64,000 nt of DNA, from NCBI RefSeq assembly GCF_030067675.1, contig NZ_JASJEV010000010.1, positions 1 to 64,000 of the forward strand, read 5' to 3'. Positions 1-9,558 of this stretch are shown here, one piece after another. Each line of letters begins with the position of its first letter. Position 1 is the stretch's first letter. The position numbers and the translations under genes are program-made. Origin of the DNA: Chelatococcus albus. GTDB taxonomy: Bacteria > Pseudomonadota > Alphaproteobacteria > Rhizobiales > Beijerinckiaceae. The notes under the pieces were generated by a model. It was not told the origin of the DNA and searched no databases. It saw only the letters and a list, made by a program, of their open reading frames with translations.

Positions 1-29
1 CTGCTCTTCTTCACGTCCGTCTCCTCTAG

Positions 30-955
30 GTGACGGACTCTCACTCAAACCGAGGGATCAGGAAGGGGGCAGGTCACTGGCCGTTCGTGCGGCTCGTCTT
101 CGCGCCCGTGAACCTGGCGCATATCGGCTGGTCGGCGGTCGGTATCGGGCTGGCGACGGTGGCCCCACTCGCCGTCCCGGAGCGGCTGCGCCACGATCCG
201 TCCCCGATCGCTGCCGGCATTCGCGGAGCCTCGGAACGCGTGCTCGTCGGCGCCCATCTCGGCCTGTTCAACATGGCGCTCGCCGTCGGTGGAGCCGCCT
301 TCGCCTATGGTGCGACGAGCCTCGGATGGCCGCTTCAGGATGCGCGCTTGGCTGCCATCGACCAGGCCCTCGGCTTCGACTGGCCCGCCTTCCTTGCCTG
401 GACCAATGCCCGGCCGTGGCTCGCAAAGCTGCTGGCCAACGCCTATCACAGCGCCGGCCCGCAGCTCCTTGCCCTCTATGCCTTTCTCTGCCTCACCAAG
501 CGGTGGCGGGAGCTGGATGAATTCCTGGCGATGATCGCCGTGTCCTCGCTGATGGTTGGCGTGGGGATGGCCCTCATTCCCGCGGCTGGCGCCTATGCGC
601 ACTGTGGTCCCGATCCGAGCCAGTTCAGCAGTTCAGCACTGAGGCCGGCATGTGGCACTACGTGACCTGACAAGCCCTGCGCACAGAAGCGACCCCCGTG
701 TTCGATCTGCGGAAGGTCGAGGGCATCGTCACCTTCCCGCCCTTCCACACCGTCCTGGCGATCCTGACAGCCTACGCCTGCCGCGACGTGCGCCCGCTGT
801 TCGTCGCCGCGGTTCTTCTCAACGCGCTCGTCATCGTCTCCACCCTGCCCGAGGGCGGGCATCACCTGGTCGACATCATGGCCGGGGCGCTCATTGCAGG
901 CGTGACGATCATCGGAGTGCGCCGGGCCCTTGCGGTCGGGACGGCGCGCAACTAG
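30..955 (+). pseudogene. PAP2-family membrane phosphatase, disrupted
   Basis: An integral-membrane protein of the PAP2/inositolphosphotransferase type, which acts on lipid or lipid-linked phosphates at the membrane. Frame 1 (GTG at 30) runs to 629 and encodes several hydrophobic segments. The catalytic part lies in another frame from about 638 to 955, where GIVTFPPFHT and EGGHHLVDIMAG match the histidine-containing active-site motifs of PAP2 proteins. The reading frame is broken by a perfect 8-bp tandem duplication (AGTTCAGC at 622-629 and 630-637). Removing one copy rejoins the frames, but an in-frame TGA at 668-670 remains. Two independent lesions make a true pseudogene more likely than a sequencing error. 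The start is uncertain because no clear ribosome binding site is seen. Confidence 0.75.
622..637. repeat. 8-bp tandem duplication causing a frameshift
   Basis: AGTTCAGC occurs twice back to back, at 622-629 and 630-637. It is the exact cause of the frame change in the PAP2-family gene. Deleting either copy restores the reading frame up to a TGA 31 bases further on. It looks like a replication-slippage duplication. Confidence 0.9.
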
Positions 956-1161
956 CGGTTGCGGCTCCTTCCCGCTCCCGCGAGAGCCCATCCCACCTGC
1001 GCGGGGCCTGCGCTTCCGTGTGGCTTGTTCGCCCATGCGTGGCGCGACGGGGAAGAGCATGCCCGCGTTCCGGTCGCGCTCTTGCTGGCCCGCCTCCGCC
1101 CGATCGGTCGGGAGGGATCATTCACTCCCTCGCGGGCATCGGTGGCCCCGCCTTCGGCCGC
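956..1161. other. Intergenic, no gene seen
   Basis: GC-rich spacer between the convergent PAP2 pseudogene and olsB. I see no conserved reading frame, no RNA gene, and no hairpin followed by a T run. Confidence 0.5.
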
Positions 1162-2157
1162 TCAGGCTGCGTGGCGGTGGGCGCCGGGACCGAAATGCTC
1201 GATGTAGCGGGGGTTGATGGCGGAGACCGGCAGCACCACGAGCACATCGGTCGTGCCGAACTGTCGGTCGATCACCGCACCTTCGCCGAAGGTCGCGCCG
1301 AGGCGCAGGTAGCCCTTCACGAGCGGCGGCAGGGCGTGCAGCGCCGCCTTCTGGTCCACCGCGTCCTTCGGCAGCCGGTCCATGGCGACGTAGCGCTCGC
1401 CGACGGCGCGAGCGCGCCATTCCCGCGGCGCCAGCGCGTAGTGGTGCAGGAAGCTGAGCGGCAGGGCCAGGTGATTCGGGTCCGTACCCTCGAGGCTGGC
1501 GCAGCCGAGCATGACGTCGATGCGATGATGCAGCACATAGGTCCAGATGCCGTGCCACAGGAGCTCGACCGTGCGCTTGTTGCGGTAGGGCTTGAGCACG
1601 CAGGAGCGGCCGAGTTCGAGGAAGCGCATCCCGGGATTGGCGTCGATCAGCGGCTGGATGTCGAACTCGCCCGCCGTGTAGAAGCCGAAATGACGGTCCG
1701 CCACTTCCTGCCGCAGCAGGCGGTAGGTGCCCACGACCTTGGGCTTGGCCTGCCGGAAGGGCTTGCGCGGCGCGTCGTGATCGAGAACGAGGAGGTGGTC
1801 GCAGATCGCGTCGTACTCGTCCTTGTCGCGCCGGGCGAGCAGGGAGGCGGCGTTGGGAATTGCCGACATTTCCTCGTAGAAGACGTGGTAGCGCAGGCGC
1901 TGCGCCTTCTTGATCTCCTTCTTCGAGGTGGCGAGGCGCACCTCGAGCGAGCCGATGCGGCCGAGCACCGGCGAGAGGCCCTGGCCGGGCTCGTTCGCCG
2001 GAAGGGACGGCATGAGGCCCGGGAAGAAGCGATGGCCGGCGGCGGGACCCCAGTGGCTCGGCTTGAGCTTCTCCATCAGCGCCATGGGCCCGAAACGGCC
2101 CGGCTCCGGACGCAGAAACGCTCGCGAAGCCTTCGCGTGCATGGGATCGAATACCAT
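1162..2157 (-). CDS. olsB: OlsB-like ornithine N-acyltransferase (GNAT fold)
   Basis: Predicted cytoplasmic acyltransferase that transfers a 3-hydroxyacyl group from acyl-ACP to the alpha-amino group of ornithine, the first step of ornithine-lipid synthesis. After a variable N-terminus the protein shows the family core: a start resembling SLEVRLATSKKEIKKAQRLR, then RYHVFYEEM, a long middle with ELGRSCVLKPYRNKRT, and GCASLEGTDP. Length is about 331 residues from ATG 2157, slightly longer than typical OlsB (near 300). ATG 2085 would give 307. I chose 2157 because a G-rich tract lies just upstream as a possible ribosome binding site. The acyl-transferring partner OlsA is not in the window. Related N-acyl amino acid synthases share this fold, so the substrate is inferred. 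Confidence 0.78.
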   Translation of the reverse strand: MVFDPMHAKASRAFLRPEPGRFGPMALMEKLKPSHWGPAAGHRFFPGLMPSLPANEPGQGLSPVLGRIGSLEVRLATSKKEIKKAQRLRYHVFYEEMSAIPNAASLLARRDKDEYDAICDHLLVLDHDAPRKPFRQAKPKVVGTYRLLRQEVADRHFGFYTAGEFDIQPLIDANPGMRFLELGRSCVLKPYRNKRTVELLWHGIWTYVLHHRIDVMLGCASLEGTDPNHLALPLSFLHHYALAPREWRARAVGERYVAMDRLPKDAVDQKAALHALPPLVKGYLRLGATFGEGAVIDRQFGTTDVLVVLPVSAINPRYIEHFGPGAHRHAA

Positions 2158-2161
2158 TATG

Positions 2162-2171
2162 CCCCCCCCCC
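2162..2171. repeat. C10 homopolymer just upstream of olsB
   Basis: Ten consecutive C bases on the plus strand (G10 on the olsB strand) end 5 bases before the olsB start codon. The run may serve as the Shine-Dalgarno element. It could vary in length by slippage, which would change spacing to the start codon. Confidence 0.7.
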
Positions 2172-2321
2172 GCGGGCGGCGGTTCGCTCCCATGCCGCAA
2201 CTCGACCGTCGGGCGGCCGAGTCGGCATCACCGCCGCTTCCCATCGAGCGAGGAGAACCATAAGCGTCGGACGGTAATGTGACAATGCCGCGGGGGTTGT
2301 GGCGCGGCTGCGCTGCGGCCT

Positions 2322-4421
2322 TCAGCCGGCGACGGCGCGCGGTCCGCGGCCGGCAGCGAGCCAGTGGCGCAGCCTGTCCCGGTCGAGCGGCTTCGCCAGG
2401 AATCCGTCGGCGCCGGCGGCGCGGGCGGCAGCGCGATCCTCGTCGAAGGCATTGGCGGTCAGCATGACGATGCGCGTCCCGAGCGCCACGCCGAGCGCCG
2501 CCTCGCGGGCCCTCAGGCGCCGCACGACCTCGAGCCCGTCGATCTCCGGCATGCGCACGTCCAAGAGCACGAGGTCGTAGGGCGGTGCCGCGCCGGCGAG
2601 CGCCGCCTCCAGGCGCGCGAGGGCGGCCGCTCCGTCCCGCGCCCAATCGGCCTCGGCGCCGAGGAACTGCAGCATCTTGAGGGCGAGCAGCGCGTTGATC
2701 TCGTTGTCCTCGGCGAGGAGCACGCGCACGCTCTCGTCGCCCTCGCGCGCCACAACGGCGGGCGATGCCGCGAGCGCCGCGAGCGCGGCCGCGGCCGACG
2801 AGGTCGTGGCGACCGCCTGCTCGAAGAGCGAACGGACGCGCACGGGCTTGACCAGATAGCCGTCGAAGCCCGTCGCCGTCGGCGAGCCGACACCCCGCCG
2901 CTCGAAGGGCGACAGGAGCACGAGGCGCCGGCGGGCGCCGGCCTCGCGCGCCGCCGTCGCCAGGCGGCGCGCCGCCTCATCCCCGAGCGCGTAGTCGACG
3001 ATGACGATGTCGTAGGCCCTTTCCGTCGCGAAATCCCGTTCGGCCTCTTCCGCCGTCGCCCGGATGCGCACCTCCGCCCCGGCCTCCGTCAGCCGCGCCG
3101 CCAGGAACGGGGCCTCGAAGGGCGACTGGGCGACGATAAGCACGCGCCGGCCGGCAATGCCCTCGGTCGAGAAGCCACGGCCGGTGTCGTCGGCGGCGGG
3201 GAGGGGAAGCGTGAAGGAAAAGTGCGAGCCGCGGCCGAGCTCGCTCGTCACCGAGAGCCGGCCGCCCATCCGCTCCACGATGCGGCGGGAAATGGCGAGG
3301 CCGAGGCCCGTCCCGCCGTGGGCGCGGCTTGCCGAATCGTCGCCCTGCTCGAACTCGCCGAAGATGGCGTCGAGCCGCTCGGGCGCGATGCCGGGGCCGG
3401 TGTCGGCCACGGCGAAGGCGAGGCCGCCGTCCGCCGCACGCGACAGGCTCACGCCGACGCCGCCGCTCGTCGTGAACTTCACGGCATTGCCGGCGAGGTT
3501 CATCATCACCTGGCGCAGGCGGTCGCCGTCGCCCACCACCCGGCGCGGCACGTCGGGGGCGATCGAGGCGGCGATCTCGAGGCCCTTGTCCTGGGCGCGC
3601 GGGGCGAGGAGCTCGACGACGCCCTCCACGAGGGAATGCAGGTCGAAGGGCTCGGCCGTGAGCGCGAGCTTGCCTGCCTCGATCTTCGAGAAGTCGAGGA
3701 TCTCGTCGATCAGTGAGAGCAGCGCCGTGCCGGAGGTGCGGATCGCCCTGACATAGGTCGTCTGCTCGGGGTCGAGCGGTGTGTCGGCCAGCAGATCCGC
3801 CATGCCGAGGATGCCGTTGAGCGGTGTGCGCACCTCGTGGCTGACGGTGGCGAGGAAGCGCGACTTCGCCTCGTTCGCCGCCTCGGCCCGGGCGCGTGCC
3901 TCCTCAAGGGCCTGTTCGGCAGCGATGCGCTCCGTCACATCGCGGCCGACACGCTGGCGCTCGCTGCCGGCCGCCGTCACCACCGGCGTCTCGATCCAGG
4001 CGATCCAGCGCAGGCCGCCCTCGACCTCGATCGCCTCGTCGACGAGCCAGGCGCCATCGGTGCCCGGGCGGCCCGGTTCGCTCTCGCGCACGGGCAGTGC
4101 ATAGGCGGAGCCGATGAGCGTCTCGCGCGGCCGATGCGCCAGCCGCGCGAAGGCGTCGTTGGCATAGGTGATGCGGCCGGTGCCGTCGCGCCGCACGATG
4201 ATGTCGCCCTGGGCCTCGATGAGGCTGCGGTAGCGTTGCTCGCTCTCGGACATCTCCCAGAGCGCGTCGTGCAGACGCTCGATCTCGGCCTCCAGACGTG
4301 CGCCCGCTTCCGCCGGCCGCTGCCGGCGGCGCCAGACGCCGAAGGCCGCCGCCGCTGCGCCCGTGAGGAAGGCCGCGACGACAAGAACGGCCGTATCGAT
4401 GGACGTGGGCGCCAACTCCAT
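2322..4421 (-). CDS. Hybrid sensor histidine kinase with two receiver domains
   Basis: A 699-residue membrane-linked phosphorelay kinase. One N-terminal transmembrane helix (about residues 11-30) and a short coiled coil precede a PAS domain (about 60-170). The HisKA domain carries phospho-acceptor H195 in SHEVRTPLNG. The ATPase domain has the N box (NLAGNAVKFT near 308-317), G1 DTGPG (340-344) and G2 GGTGLGL (369-375). The C-terminus holds two receivers. The second (about 566-690) is canonical, with E571/D572, phospho-acceptor D621 in LLDVRMPEIDG and K677. The first (about 425-540) keeps D476 and K525 but lacks the acidic pair after its first strand, so it may be degenerate. There is no periplasmic loop, so the signal is probably cytoplasmic. 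No cognate regulator is adjacent. Confidence 0.93.
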   Translation of the reverse strand: MELAPTSIDTAVLVVAAFLTGAAAAAFGVWRRRQRPAEAGARLEAEIERLHDALWEMSESEQRYRSLIEAQGDIIVRRDGTGRITYANDAFARLAHRPRETLIGSAYALPVRESEPGRPGTDGAWLVDEAIEVEGGLRWIAWIETPVVTAAGSERQRVGRDVTERIAAEQALEEARARAEAANEAKSRFLATVSHEVRTPLNGILGMADLLADTPLDPEQTTYVRAIRTSGTALLSLIDEILDFSKIEAGKLALTAEPFDLHSLVEGVVELLAPRAQDKGLEIAASIAPDVPRRVVGDGDRLRQVMMNLAGNAVKFTTSGGVGVSLSRAADGGLAFAVADTGPGIAPERLDAIFGEFEQGDDSASRAHGGTGLGLAISRRIVERMGGRLSVTSELGRGSHFSFTLPLPAADDTGRGFSTEGIAGRRVLIVAQSPFEAPFLAARLTEAGAEVRIRATAEEAERDFATERAYDIVIVDYALGDEAARRLATAAREAGARRRLVLLSPFERRGVGSPTATGFDGYLVKPVRVRSLFEQAVATTSSAAAALAALAASPAVVAREGDESVRVLLAEDNEINALLALKMLQFLGAEADWARDGAAALARLEAALAGAAPPYDLVLLDVRMPEIDGLEVVRRLRAREAALGVALGTRIVMLTANAFDEDRAAARAAGADGFLAKPLDRDRLRHWLAAGRGPRAVAG

Positions 4422-4522
4422 GCCGTTCCATTGCCAAAGGACCGGGCATCGGATCCCGGACGCGAGGTGCCATGATGCCTACGACAGATTGAGAAAGCGT
4501 TGTCCCGATCGGTGCAATTCGG

Positions 4523-6060
4523 TCATGCGGCGACGGCGATGCGGTCGACGGCGCTGCGGTAGGACAGCGCCTCGGCGAGATGCAGGCGGCCGACCTTCGC
4601 CTCGCCGTCGAGATCGGCCAGCGTGCGCGCCACCTTGAGCACGCAGTGGTAGCCACGCGCCGTCAGGCGCATGGCCTCGGCCGCCTCGCGGATGAGGGAA
4701 AGGCCGGCGGAATCGGGCCGCGCCACCTCCTCGAGCACCGGCGGCGGGCAGGCGGCGTTCGACGTGATGCCGTCGAGGCCGAGGGCGGCATAGCGCTGCG
4801 CCTGCCGGGCCCGCGCCGCGGTGACGCGCGCCGCAGCCTCCGCCGAGCCCTCCGCCGGCGGCGGCAGGATGAGGTCGGCGGCGGTCACCGCCGGCACCTC
4901 GATGACGAGGTCGATGCGGTCGATGAGCGGGCCGGAGAGGCGTGCCTGGTACTGCGCCATGCAGCGCTCGTTGGGCGCGCGCCGGCAGGTATGGCCGGGC
5001 TCCGTCGCCCGGCCGCAGCGGCACGGGTTCATGGCCGCCACGAGCTGGAAGCGCGCCGGATAGACCACCCGGTGGTTGGCGCGCGAGATCGCGACTTCGC
5101 CCGTCTCGATCGGCTGGCGCAGGCTATCGAGCACCTGCGGCTGGAATTCGGGCAGCTCGTCGAGGAAGAGCACGCCGCGATGGGCGAGCGACACCTCGCC
5201 CGGGCGGGCGTGCAGCCCGCCGCCGACGAGGGCGGCCATGGAGGCGGAGTGGTGCGGCGCCCGGAAGGGGCGCCGGTCGGTAAGCGCGCCCTCGGCGAGG
5301 AGGCCCGCGACCGAATGGATCATCGACACCTCGAGCAGCTCGCGCGGGGCGAGCGGCGGCAGGATCGAGGGCAGGCGCTGCGCCAGCATGGATTTGCCTG
5401 CACCGGGGGGCCATTCATCAGGAGGTTGTGGGACCCGGCCGCAGCGATCTCGAGGGCGCGCTTGGCGCTTTCCTGGCCCTTGATGTCCTTGAGGTCGGGA
5501 AGGGCCCCGGCGGGCCGCGCGATCGCCGGTTCCGGCCGGCCCATGACCTGCGTGCCCTTGAAGTGGTTGGCGAGCTGGATGAGCGAGCGCGGCGCGAGGA
5601 TCTCGAGATCGCGGCTCGCCCAGGCCGCCTCCGCGCCGCAGGCGGCCGGGCAGATGAGGCCGTGGCCGCGGCCGTTGGCGGCGATGGCTGCCGGCAGCAC
5701 GCCCGCGACCGGCGTGATGGTGCCGTCGAGGGCGAGCTCGCCGAGCACGGTGAAGCCCTCCAGCGCGTCCGCCGGCACGGCGCCGATCGCCGCCATGACG
5801 CCGAGCGCGATGGGCAGGTCGTAATGCGAGCCCTCCTTCGGCAGGTCGGCCGGGGCGAGGTTGACGGTGATGCGCTTCGCGGGCAGGGCGAGGCCCGAGG
5901 CGATGAGGGCGGCGCGCACGCGCTCGCGGCTCTCCGCCACCGCCTTGTCGGGCAGGCCGACGACGTTGAAGACGACGTTGCCCGGCGAGATGAGCACCTG
6001 CACGTCGACGGCGCGCGCCTCGATGCCCTCGAACGCCACCGTCGCGACGCGCGTCACCAT
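4523..6060 (-). pseudogene. comM: ComM / YifB-family Mg-chelatase-like AAA+ ATPase, frameshifted
   Basis: ComM is a hexameric AAA+ branch-migration helicase used when transformed DNA is integrated. The N-terminal Lon-protease-like domain starts at ATG 6060 (MVTRVATVAFEGIEAR) and runs in one frame into the P-loop. The rest, including the Walker B segment GVLFLDELPEF, a CRCG-containing cysteine segment and the C-terminal domain ending at 4523, lies in another frame. The P-loop reads NGPPVQAN in the first frame. Adding one base in the G6/C2 run at 5403-5410 yields NGPPGAGKS and one 512-residue protein, the usual family length. All other sequence looks intact, so this is either a very recent 1-nt deletion or a sequencing/assembly error at a homopolymer. 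Confidence 0.85.
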
Positions 6061-6268
6061 GTGATTGAGCCCCGTCTTCCGGCGCCGCACCGGCGCCGCG
6101 CCCGGGGCGCATGCCCCAACGGAAACTGTAGCGGGCCACCGCACGGCTGACAAGAACAAGGGGAGAACGGAGGATGCCCTGCCGCCGCGCCGCGGCCCGC
6201 GGCCGCCCGCACACTTGTGCGCGGCCGAGGCCGCCGGCTATATGCGGCCGACTGCCGGGGAGATGGAC

Positions 6269-7084
6269 ATGGCCGAAATGCGGCTCGTCGTCGTGGGCGC
6301 CGCCGGGCGCATGGGGCGGATGCTCGTGAAGACCGTGGCGGAGACCGAGGGCACGACGCTCGTCGGCGCCATCGACCGCGAGGGCTCGGCCCTGCTTGGC
6401 CAGGATGCGGGGACGCTCGCCGGCATCGGCGCGCTCGGCGTGCCGCTGACCGACGATCCGCTCACGGCCTTCGCCAGGGCCGACGGTGTGCTCGACTTCA
6501 CCATGCCGGCGGCAACCGTCACCTTTGCCGGGCTCGCGGCACAGGCGCGCATCGTCCACGTGGTTGGGACGACGGGCCTGTCGGAACAGGATTTCGCCCG
6601 TCTCGACGCCGCCGCGCGCCACGCCGTCGTCGTGCAGTCGGGCAACATGAGCCTCGGCATCAATCTCATGGCTGCCCTCGTGCGGCGCGTGGCTAGGACC
6701 CTCGGCGAGGATTTCGACATCGAGATCCTGGAGATGCACCACCGCATGAAGGTGGATGCGCCGTCGGGCACCGCGCTCCTCCTCGGCGAGGCAGCGGCAG
6801 AGGGACGCAACATCGCCCTGAAGGACCGTTCCGTGCGCGTGCGTGACGGCCACACTGGCGCCCGCAATCCCGGCGACATCGGTTTCGCGACCCTGCGCGG
6901 CGGCACCGTCGTCGGCGAGCACTCGGTCATCTTCGCCGGTGCCGGCGAGCGCATCGAACTCACCCATCGGGCCGAGGACCGCGGCCTCTTCGCCCGCGGC
7001 GCGGTCAAGGCCGCGCTGTGGGGATTCGGCAAGAAGCCCGGCCGCTATTCCATGGCCGACGTCCTCGACATCGCCGCGATCTGA
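6269..7084 (+). CDS. dapB: 4-hydroxy-tetrahydrodipicolinate reductase
   Basis: Cytoplasmic NAD(P)H-dependent reductase of the diaminopimelate pathway to lysine and peptidoglycan. The 271-residue product has the nucleotide-binding GAAGRMG (residues 10-16), the loop VGTTG (99-103), and the catalytic segment [16 protein letters not shown] with H157, H158 and K161. Length equals that of characterised DapB proteins. ATG 6269 is preceded at proper distance by a GGGGAG sequence, and the nearby ATG 6263 is too close to it. The gene is divergent from comM and sits 30 bp ahead of gpmA on the same strand, so the two may be cotranscribed. Confidence 0.96.
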   Translation: MAEMRLVVVGAAGRMGRMLVKTVAETEGTTLVGAIDREGSALLGQDAGTLAGIGALGVPLTDDPLTAFARADGVLDFTMPAATVTFAGLAAQARIVHVVGTTGLSEQDFARLDAAARHAVVVQSGNMSLGINLMAALVRRVARTLGEDFDIEILEMHHRMKVDAPSGTALLLGEAAAEGRNIALKDRSVRVRDGHTGARNPGDIGFATLRGGTVVGEHSVIFAGAGERIELTHRAEDRGLFARGAVKAALWGFGKKPGRYSMADVLDIAAI

Positions 7085-7114
7085 GACACGTTCAGCCTTC
7101 AGGAGTTTCGTCCC

Positions 7115-7738
7115 ATGGAGCGCCTTCTCGTCCTCGTCCGCCACGGCCAGAGCGACTGGAACCTCAAGAACCTGTTCACCGGCTGGAAGGACCCGGACCT
7201 CACCGAGCAGGGCATCCGCGAGGCCCGCGCCGCCGGCCGGCGGCTGAAGGAGCTCGGGCTCACCTTCGATGTCGCCTTCACCTCGGACCTGACGCGTGCC
7301 CAGCATACCCTGAAGCTCATTCTCGAGGAGATCGGCCAGGCCGGTCTGCCGACGCTCAAGGACCAGGCCCTCAACGAGCGCGACTACGGCGATCTCTCGG
7401 GCCTCAACAAGGACGACGCCCGGGCCCGCTGGGGCGAGGAGCAGGTGCACGTCTGGCGCCGCTCCTATGATATCGCTCCGCCCGGCGGCGAGAGCCTGAA
7501 GGATACGGCGGCGCGCGTCCTGCCATACTACATCCAGCACATCCTGCCGCGCGTCATGCGCGGCGAGCGCGTGCTTGTCGCCGCCCACGGCAATTCGCTC
7601 CGGGCCCTCGCCATGGTGCTCGACGGTCTCACTCCCGAGACGATTCCGACGCTCGAGCTCGCCACCGGCGTGCCGCTCGTCTACCGTCTGAAGGCCGACA
7701 CGACGGTCGAGACGAAGCGGGTGCTTGCCGCCGCCTGA
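7115..7738 (+). CDS. gpmA: 2,3-bisphosphoglycerate-dependent phosphoglycerate mutase
   Basis: Glycolytic enzyme that interconverts 3- and 2-phosphoglycerate through a phosphohistidine. The 207-residue protein opens with the RHGQSDWN signature, with phospho-acceptor H10. It has [13 protein letters not shown], acid-base residue E88 in [10 protein letters not shown] and the second histidine H158 in [10 protein letters not shown]. It is shorter than the E. coli form (about 250), a size common in alphaproteobacteria. ATG 7115 follows a CAGGAG ribosome binding site. It lies directly after dapB. Confidence 0.95.
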   Translation: MERLLVLVRHGQSDWNLKNLFTGWKDPDLTEQGIREARAAGRRLKELGLTFDVAFTSDLTRAQHTLKLILEEIGQAGLPTLKDQALNERDYGDLSGLNKDDARARWGEEQVHVWRRSYDIAPPGGESLKDTAARVLPYYIQHILPRVMRGERVLVAAHGNSLRALAMVLDGLTPETIPTLELATGVPLVYRLKADTTVETKRVLAAA

Positions 7739-7880
7739 GGCGGGAGCGTCGGGCCTCGATCGACCGGCAACGGGGTGGAACCGCCCGATTGCAGACGCAT
7801 CGGTCGATACCAGCGAGTTGCAGCGGGAGGGGACGGCTGGCCGGTTCCTGCTCCCCGTCCCGCTCCAGCGCGGAGGCCGG

Positions 7881-8501
7881 ATGAGAGAAGTCCTGCCCGG
7901 CGTGCAATACCATCCCGGCTATCTCGACCGGGTGGTGCAAGAGGCGCTGGTGGAGGAGCTGCGCGGCGTGGCGCGCGCGGCGCCCTTCTTCACGCCGCGC
8001 ATGCCGCGCACGGGAAAACCGTTCTCCGTGCGCATGACCAACTGCGGCAGCCTCGGCTGGGTCTCGGACGAGCGAGGCTACCGCTACCAGCCGACGCATC
8101 CCGACACTGGCGCTCCCTGGCCGCCGATGCCGGAGCGGCTGCTCGCGGCCTGGCGCGAGCTTGCCGGCTATCCGCATGATCCCGAGGCCTGCCTCGTCAA
8201 CTTCTACGAGGCGAAGGCGAAGATGGGTCTGCACCAGGACCGGGACGAGCAGGAGTTCGACGCGCCCGTGCTGTCCCTGTCGCTCGGCGACACGGCCCGC
8301 TTCCGCATCGGCGGTACGGCGCGCTCGGGCCCGACGGTGACGCTGCGCCTCGCTTCGGGCGATGCCCTCGTCTTCGGTGGCCCCGCACGGCTTGCCTTTC
8401 ACGGCGTCGACCGCATCATCGCGGGGTCGTCGACGCTCCTGCCCCAGGGCGGGCGCATCAATCTGACGCTGCGGCGCGTGACGCGGCCTCCGGCCGACTG
8501 A
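7881..8501 (+). CDS. alkB: AlkB-type alpha-ketoglutarate-dependent DNA repair dioxygenase
   Basis: Fe(II)/2-oxoglutarate dioxygenase that removes alkyl groups such as 1-methyladenine and 3-methylcytosine from DNA. In the 206-residue product the iron ligands are H118 and D120 in LHQDRDE and H174 in AFHGVDR. The 2-oxoglutarate-binding arginines lie in GRINLTLRR (R192, R198). The substrate-site segment SVRMTNCGSLGW is clear. ATG 7881 is preceded by CGGAGG. A longer frame upstream lacks similarity. The gene is about 140 bp after gpmA and probably has its own promoter. Confidence 0.94.
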   Translation: MREVLPGVQYHPGYLDRVVQEALVEELRGVARAAPFFTPRMPRTGKPFSVRMTNCGSLGWVSDERGYRYQPTHPDTGAPWPPMPERLLAAWRELAGYPHDPEACLVNFYEAKAKMGLHQDRDEQEFDAPVLSLSLGDTARFRIGGTARSGPTVTLRLASGDALVFGGPARLAFHGVDRIIAGSSTLLPQGGRINLTLRRVTRPPAD

Positions 8502-8573
8502 GCGGCGCGGGGGGCCACAATGCCGGCGCAGCAGCGGTCGAGGCTGCCGCCAATCGAGGGGAGGGCAAGGCGC

Positions 8574-9551
8574 ATGAAGCGAGGTCTGGTCGGCGGTCTG
8601 GCGGCTCGTCCCGGTGTGTTCCGGTTTTCGGCGTCCGCACTCGGCCTGCTGCTCCTTGCGGGTGGCGCCCTGGCCGACCCGGTCTTTCCCACCGGCCTCG
8701 GCATCGGGCTCACCCCGCCCGAGGGCATGACGGCATCCGCCAAGTTCTCCGGCTTCGAGGACGAGAAGACGGGGGCCGCGATCCTCATCGTCGAAATGCC
8801 GCCGGAGGCCTATGCCCAGATCGAGAAGGGGCTTTCCGACGATGCGCTCGGCAAGCAGGGCGTCTCCGTGGCCAAGCGCGAGAACTTCCCGGTCAAGGAT
8901 GGAAAGGGCTTCCTCGTCTCCGGCATGCAGCGCACCGGTGCGCTCACCCTGCAGAAGTGGATGCTCGTCGGCGCCCTTCCCAAGACGACGGTGCTCGTCA
9001 CCGTGCAGGTGCCGTCGAGCGCGAGCGGGGCCTATTCCGATGCCGTGGTGCGCCGCGCGCTGGAAAGCGTCACCTACCGCTCCGCCGGCAGCCTTGAAGA
9101 GCAGATGGCCGCGCTCCCCTTCACCCTGGGCGACAGGGCGGGTTTCCGTGTCCTGCGTGTGCTCGCCGGCAACAGCCTGCTCATGACCGACGGCCCCAAG
9201 GACGTGGTGAGGGGCGGCGAGCAGCCGATCTTCATCATCGCGGCCGGCCAGGGCGCGATCCCGGGCACGCTGGAGCAGGACCGTTTCGCCCGGCAGGCCT
9301 TGTCCGGCCTCGCCGGCGTGCAGGCGGCCGAGATCAAGCGGGCGGCGGGCAGCGAACGCGACAGGGTGTCCTGGCACGAGATCGAGGCGGTGGGCGTGGA
9401 CCCGGTCACCAAGGCCAGGCTCTTCGTGGTGCAGGCCATCCGCTTCGGCGCCAACGACTACATCCGCATGGTCGGCATGGTGCGCGAGAAGGACCGGGCT
9501 GCGGTTGCGGCCCGCTTCGCCCGGATCCGCGACGGCGTCGCGCCCCGATAG
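8574..9551 (+). CDS. Secreted protein of unknown function
   Basis: A 325-residue protein with an N-terminal signal peptide (hydrophobic stretch about residues 18-33, likely cleaved after A34 in GGALA/DPVF). The mature part has an alternating beta-strand-like pattern and contains no cysteine, catalytic motif or repeat that I recognise. The start at ATG 8574 has a GGGAGGG ribosome binding site 8 bases upstream. The gene follows alkB by 72 bp on the same strand, which may be coincidental. The segment GLGIGLTPPEGM opens the mature protein. I do not assign a function; an envelope or periplasmic role is inferred only from the signal peptide. Confidence 0.75.
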   Translation: MKRGLVGGLAARPGVFRFSASALGLLLLAGGALADPVFPTGLGIGLTPPEGMTASAKFSGFEDEKTGAAILIVEMPPEAYAQIEKGLSDDALGKQGVSVAKRENFPVKDGKGFLVSGMQRTGALTLQKWMLVGALPKTTVLVTVQVPSSASGAYSDAVVRRALESVTYRSAGSLEEQMAALPFTLGDRAGFRVLRVLAGNSLLMTDGPKDVVRGGEQPIFIIAAGQGAIPGTLEQDRFARQALSGLAGVQAAEIKRAAGSERDRVSWHEIEAVGVDPVTKARLFVVQAIRFGANDYIRMVGMVREKDRAAVAARFARIRDGVAPR

Positions 9552-9558
9552 GCCGGGG

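Noticed and set aside
4523-7588. A 1021-codon minus-strand frame running through comM, the intergenic region and antisense to dapB and gpmA.
   Set aside because: Only the part matching ComM is real. The upstream portion is antisense to dapB and gpmA and has no homology.
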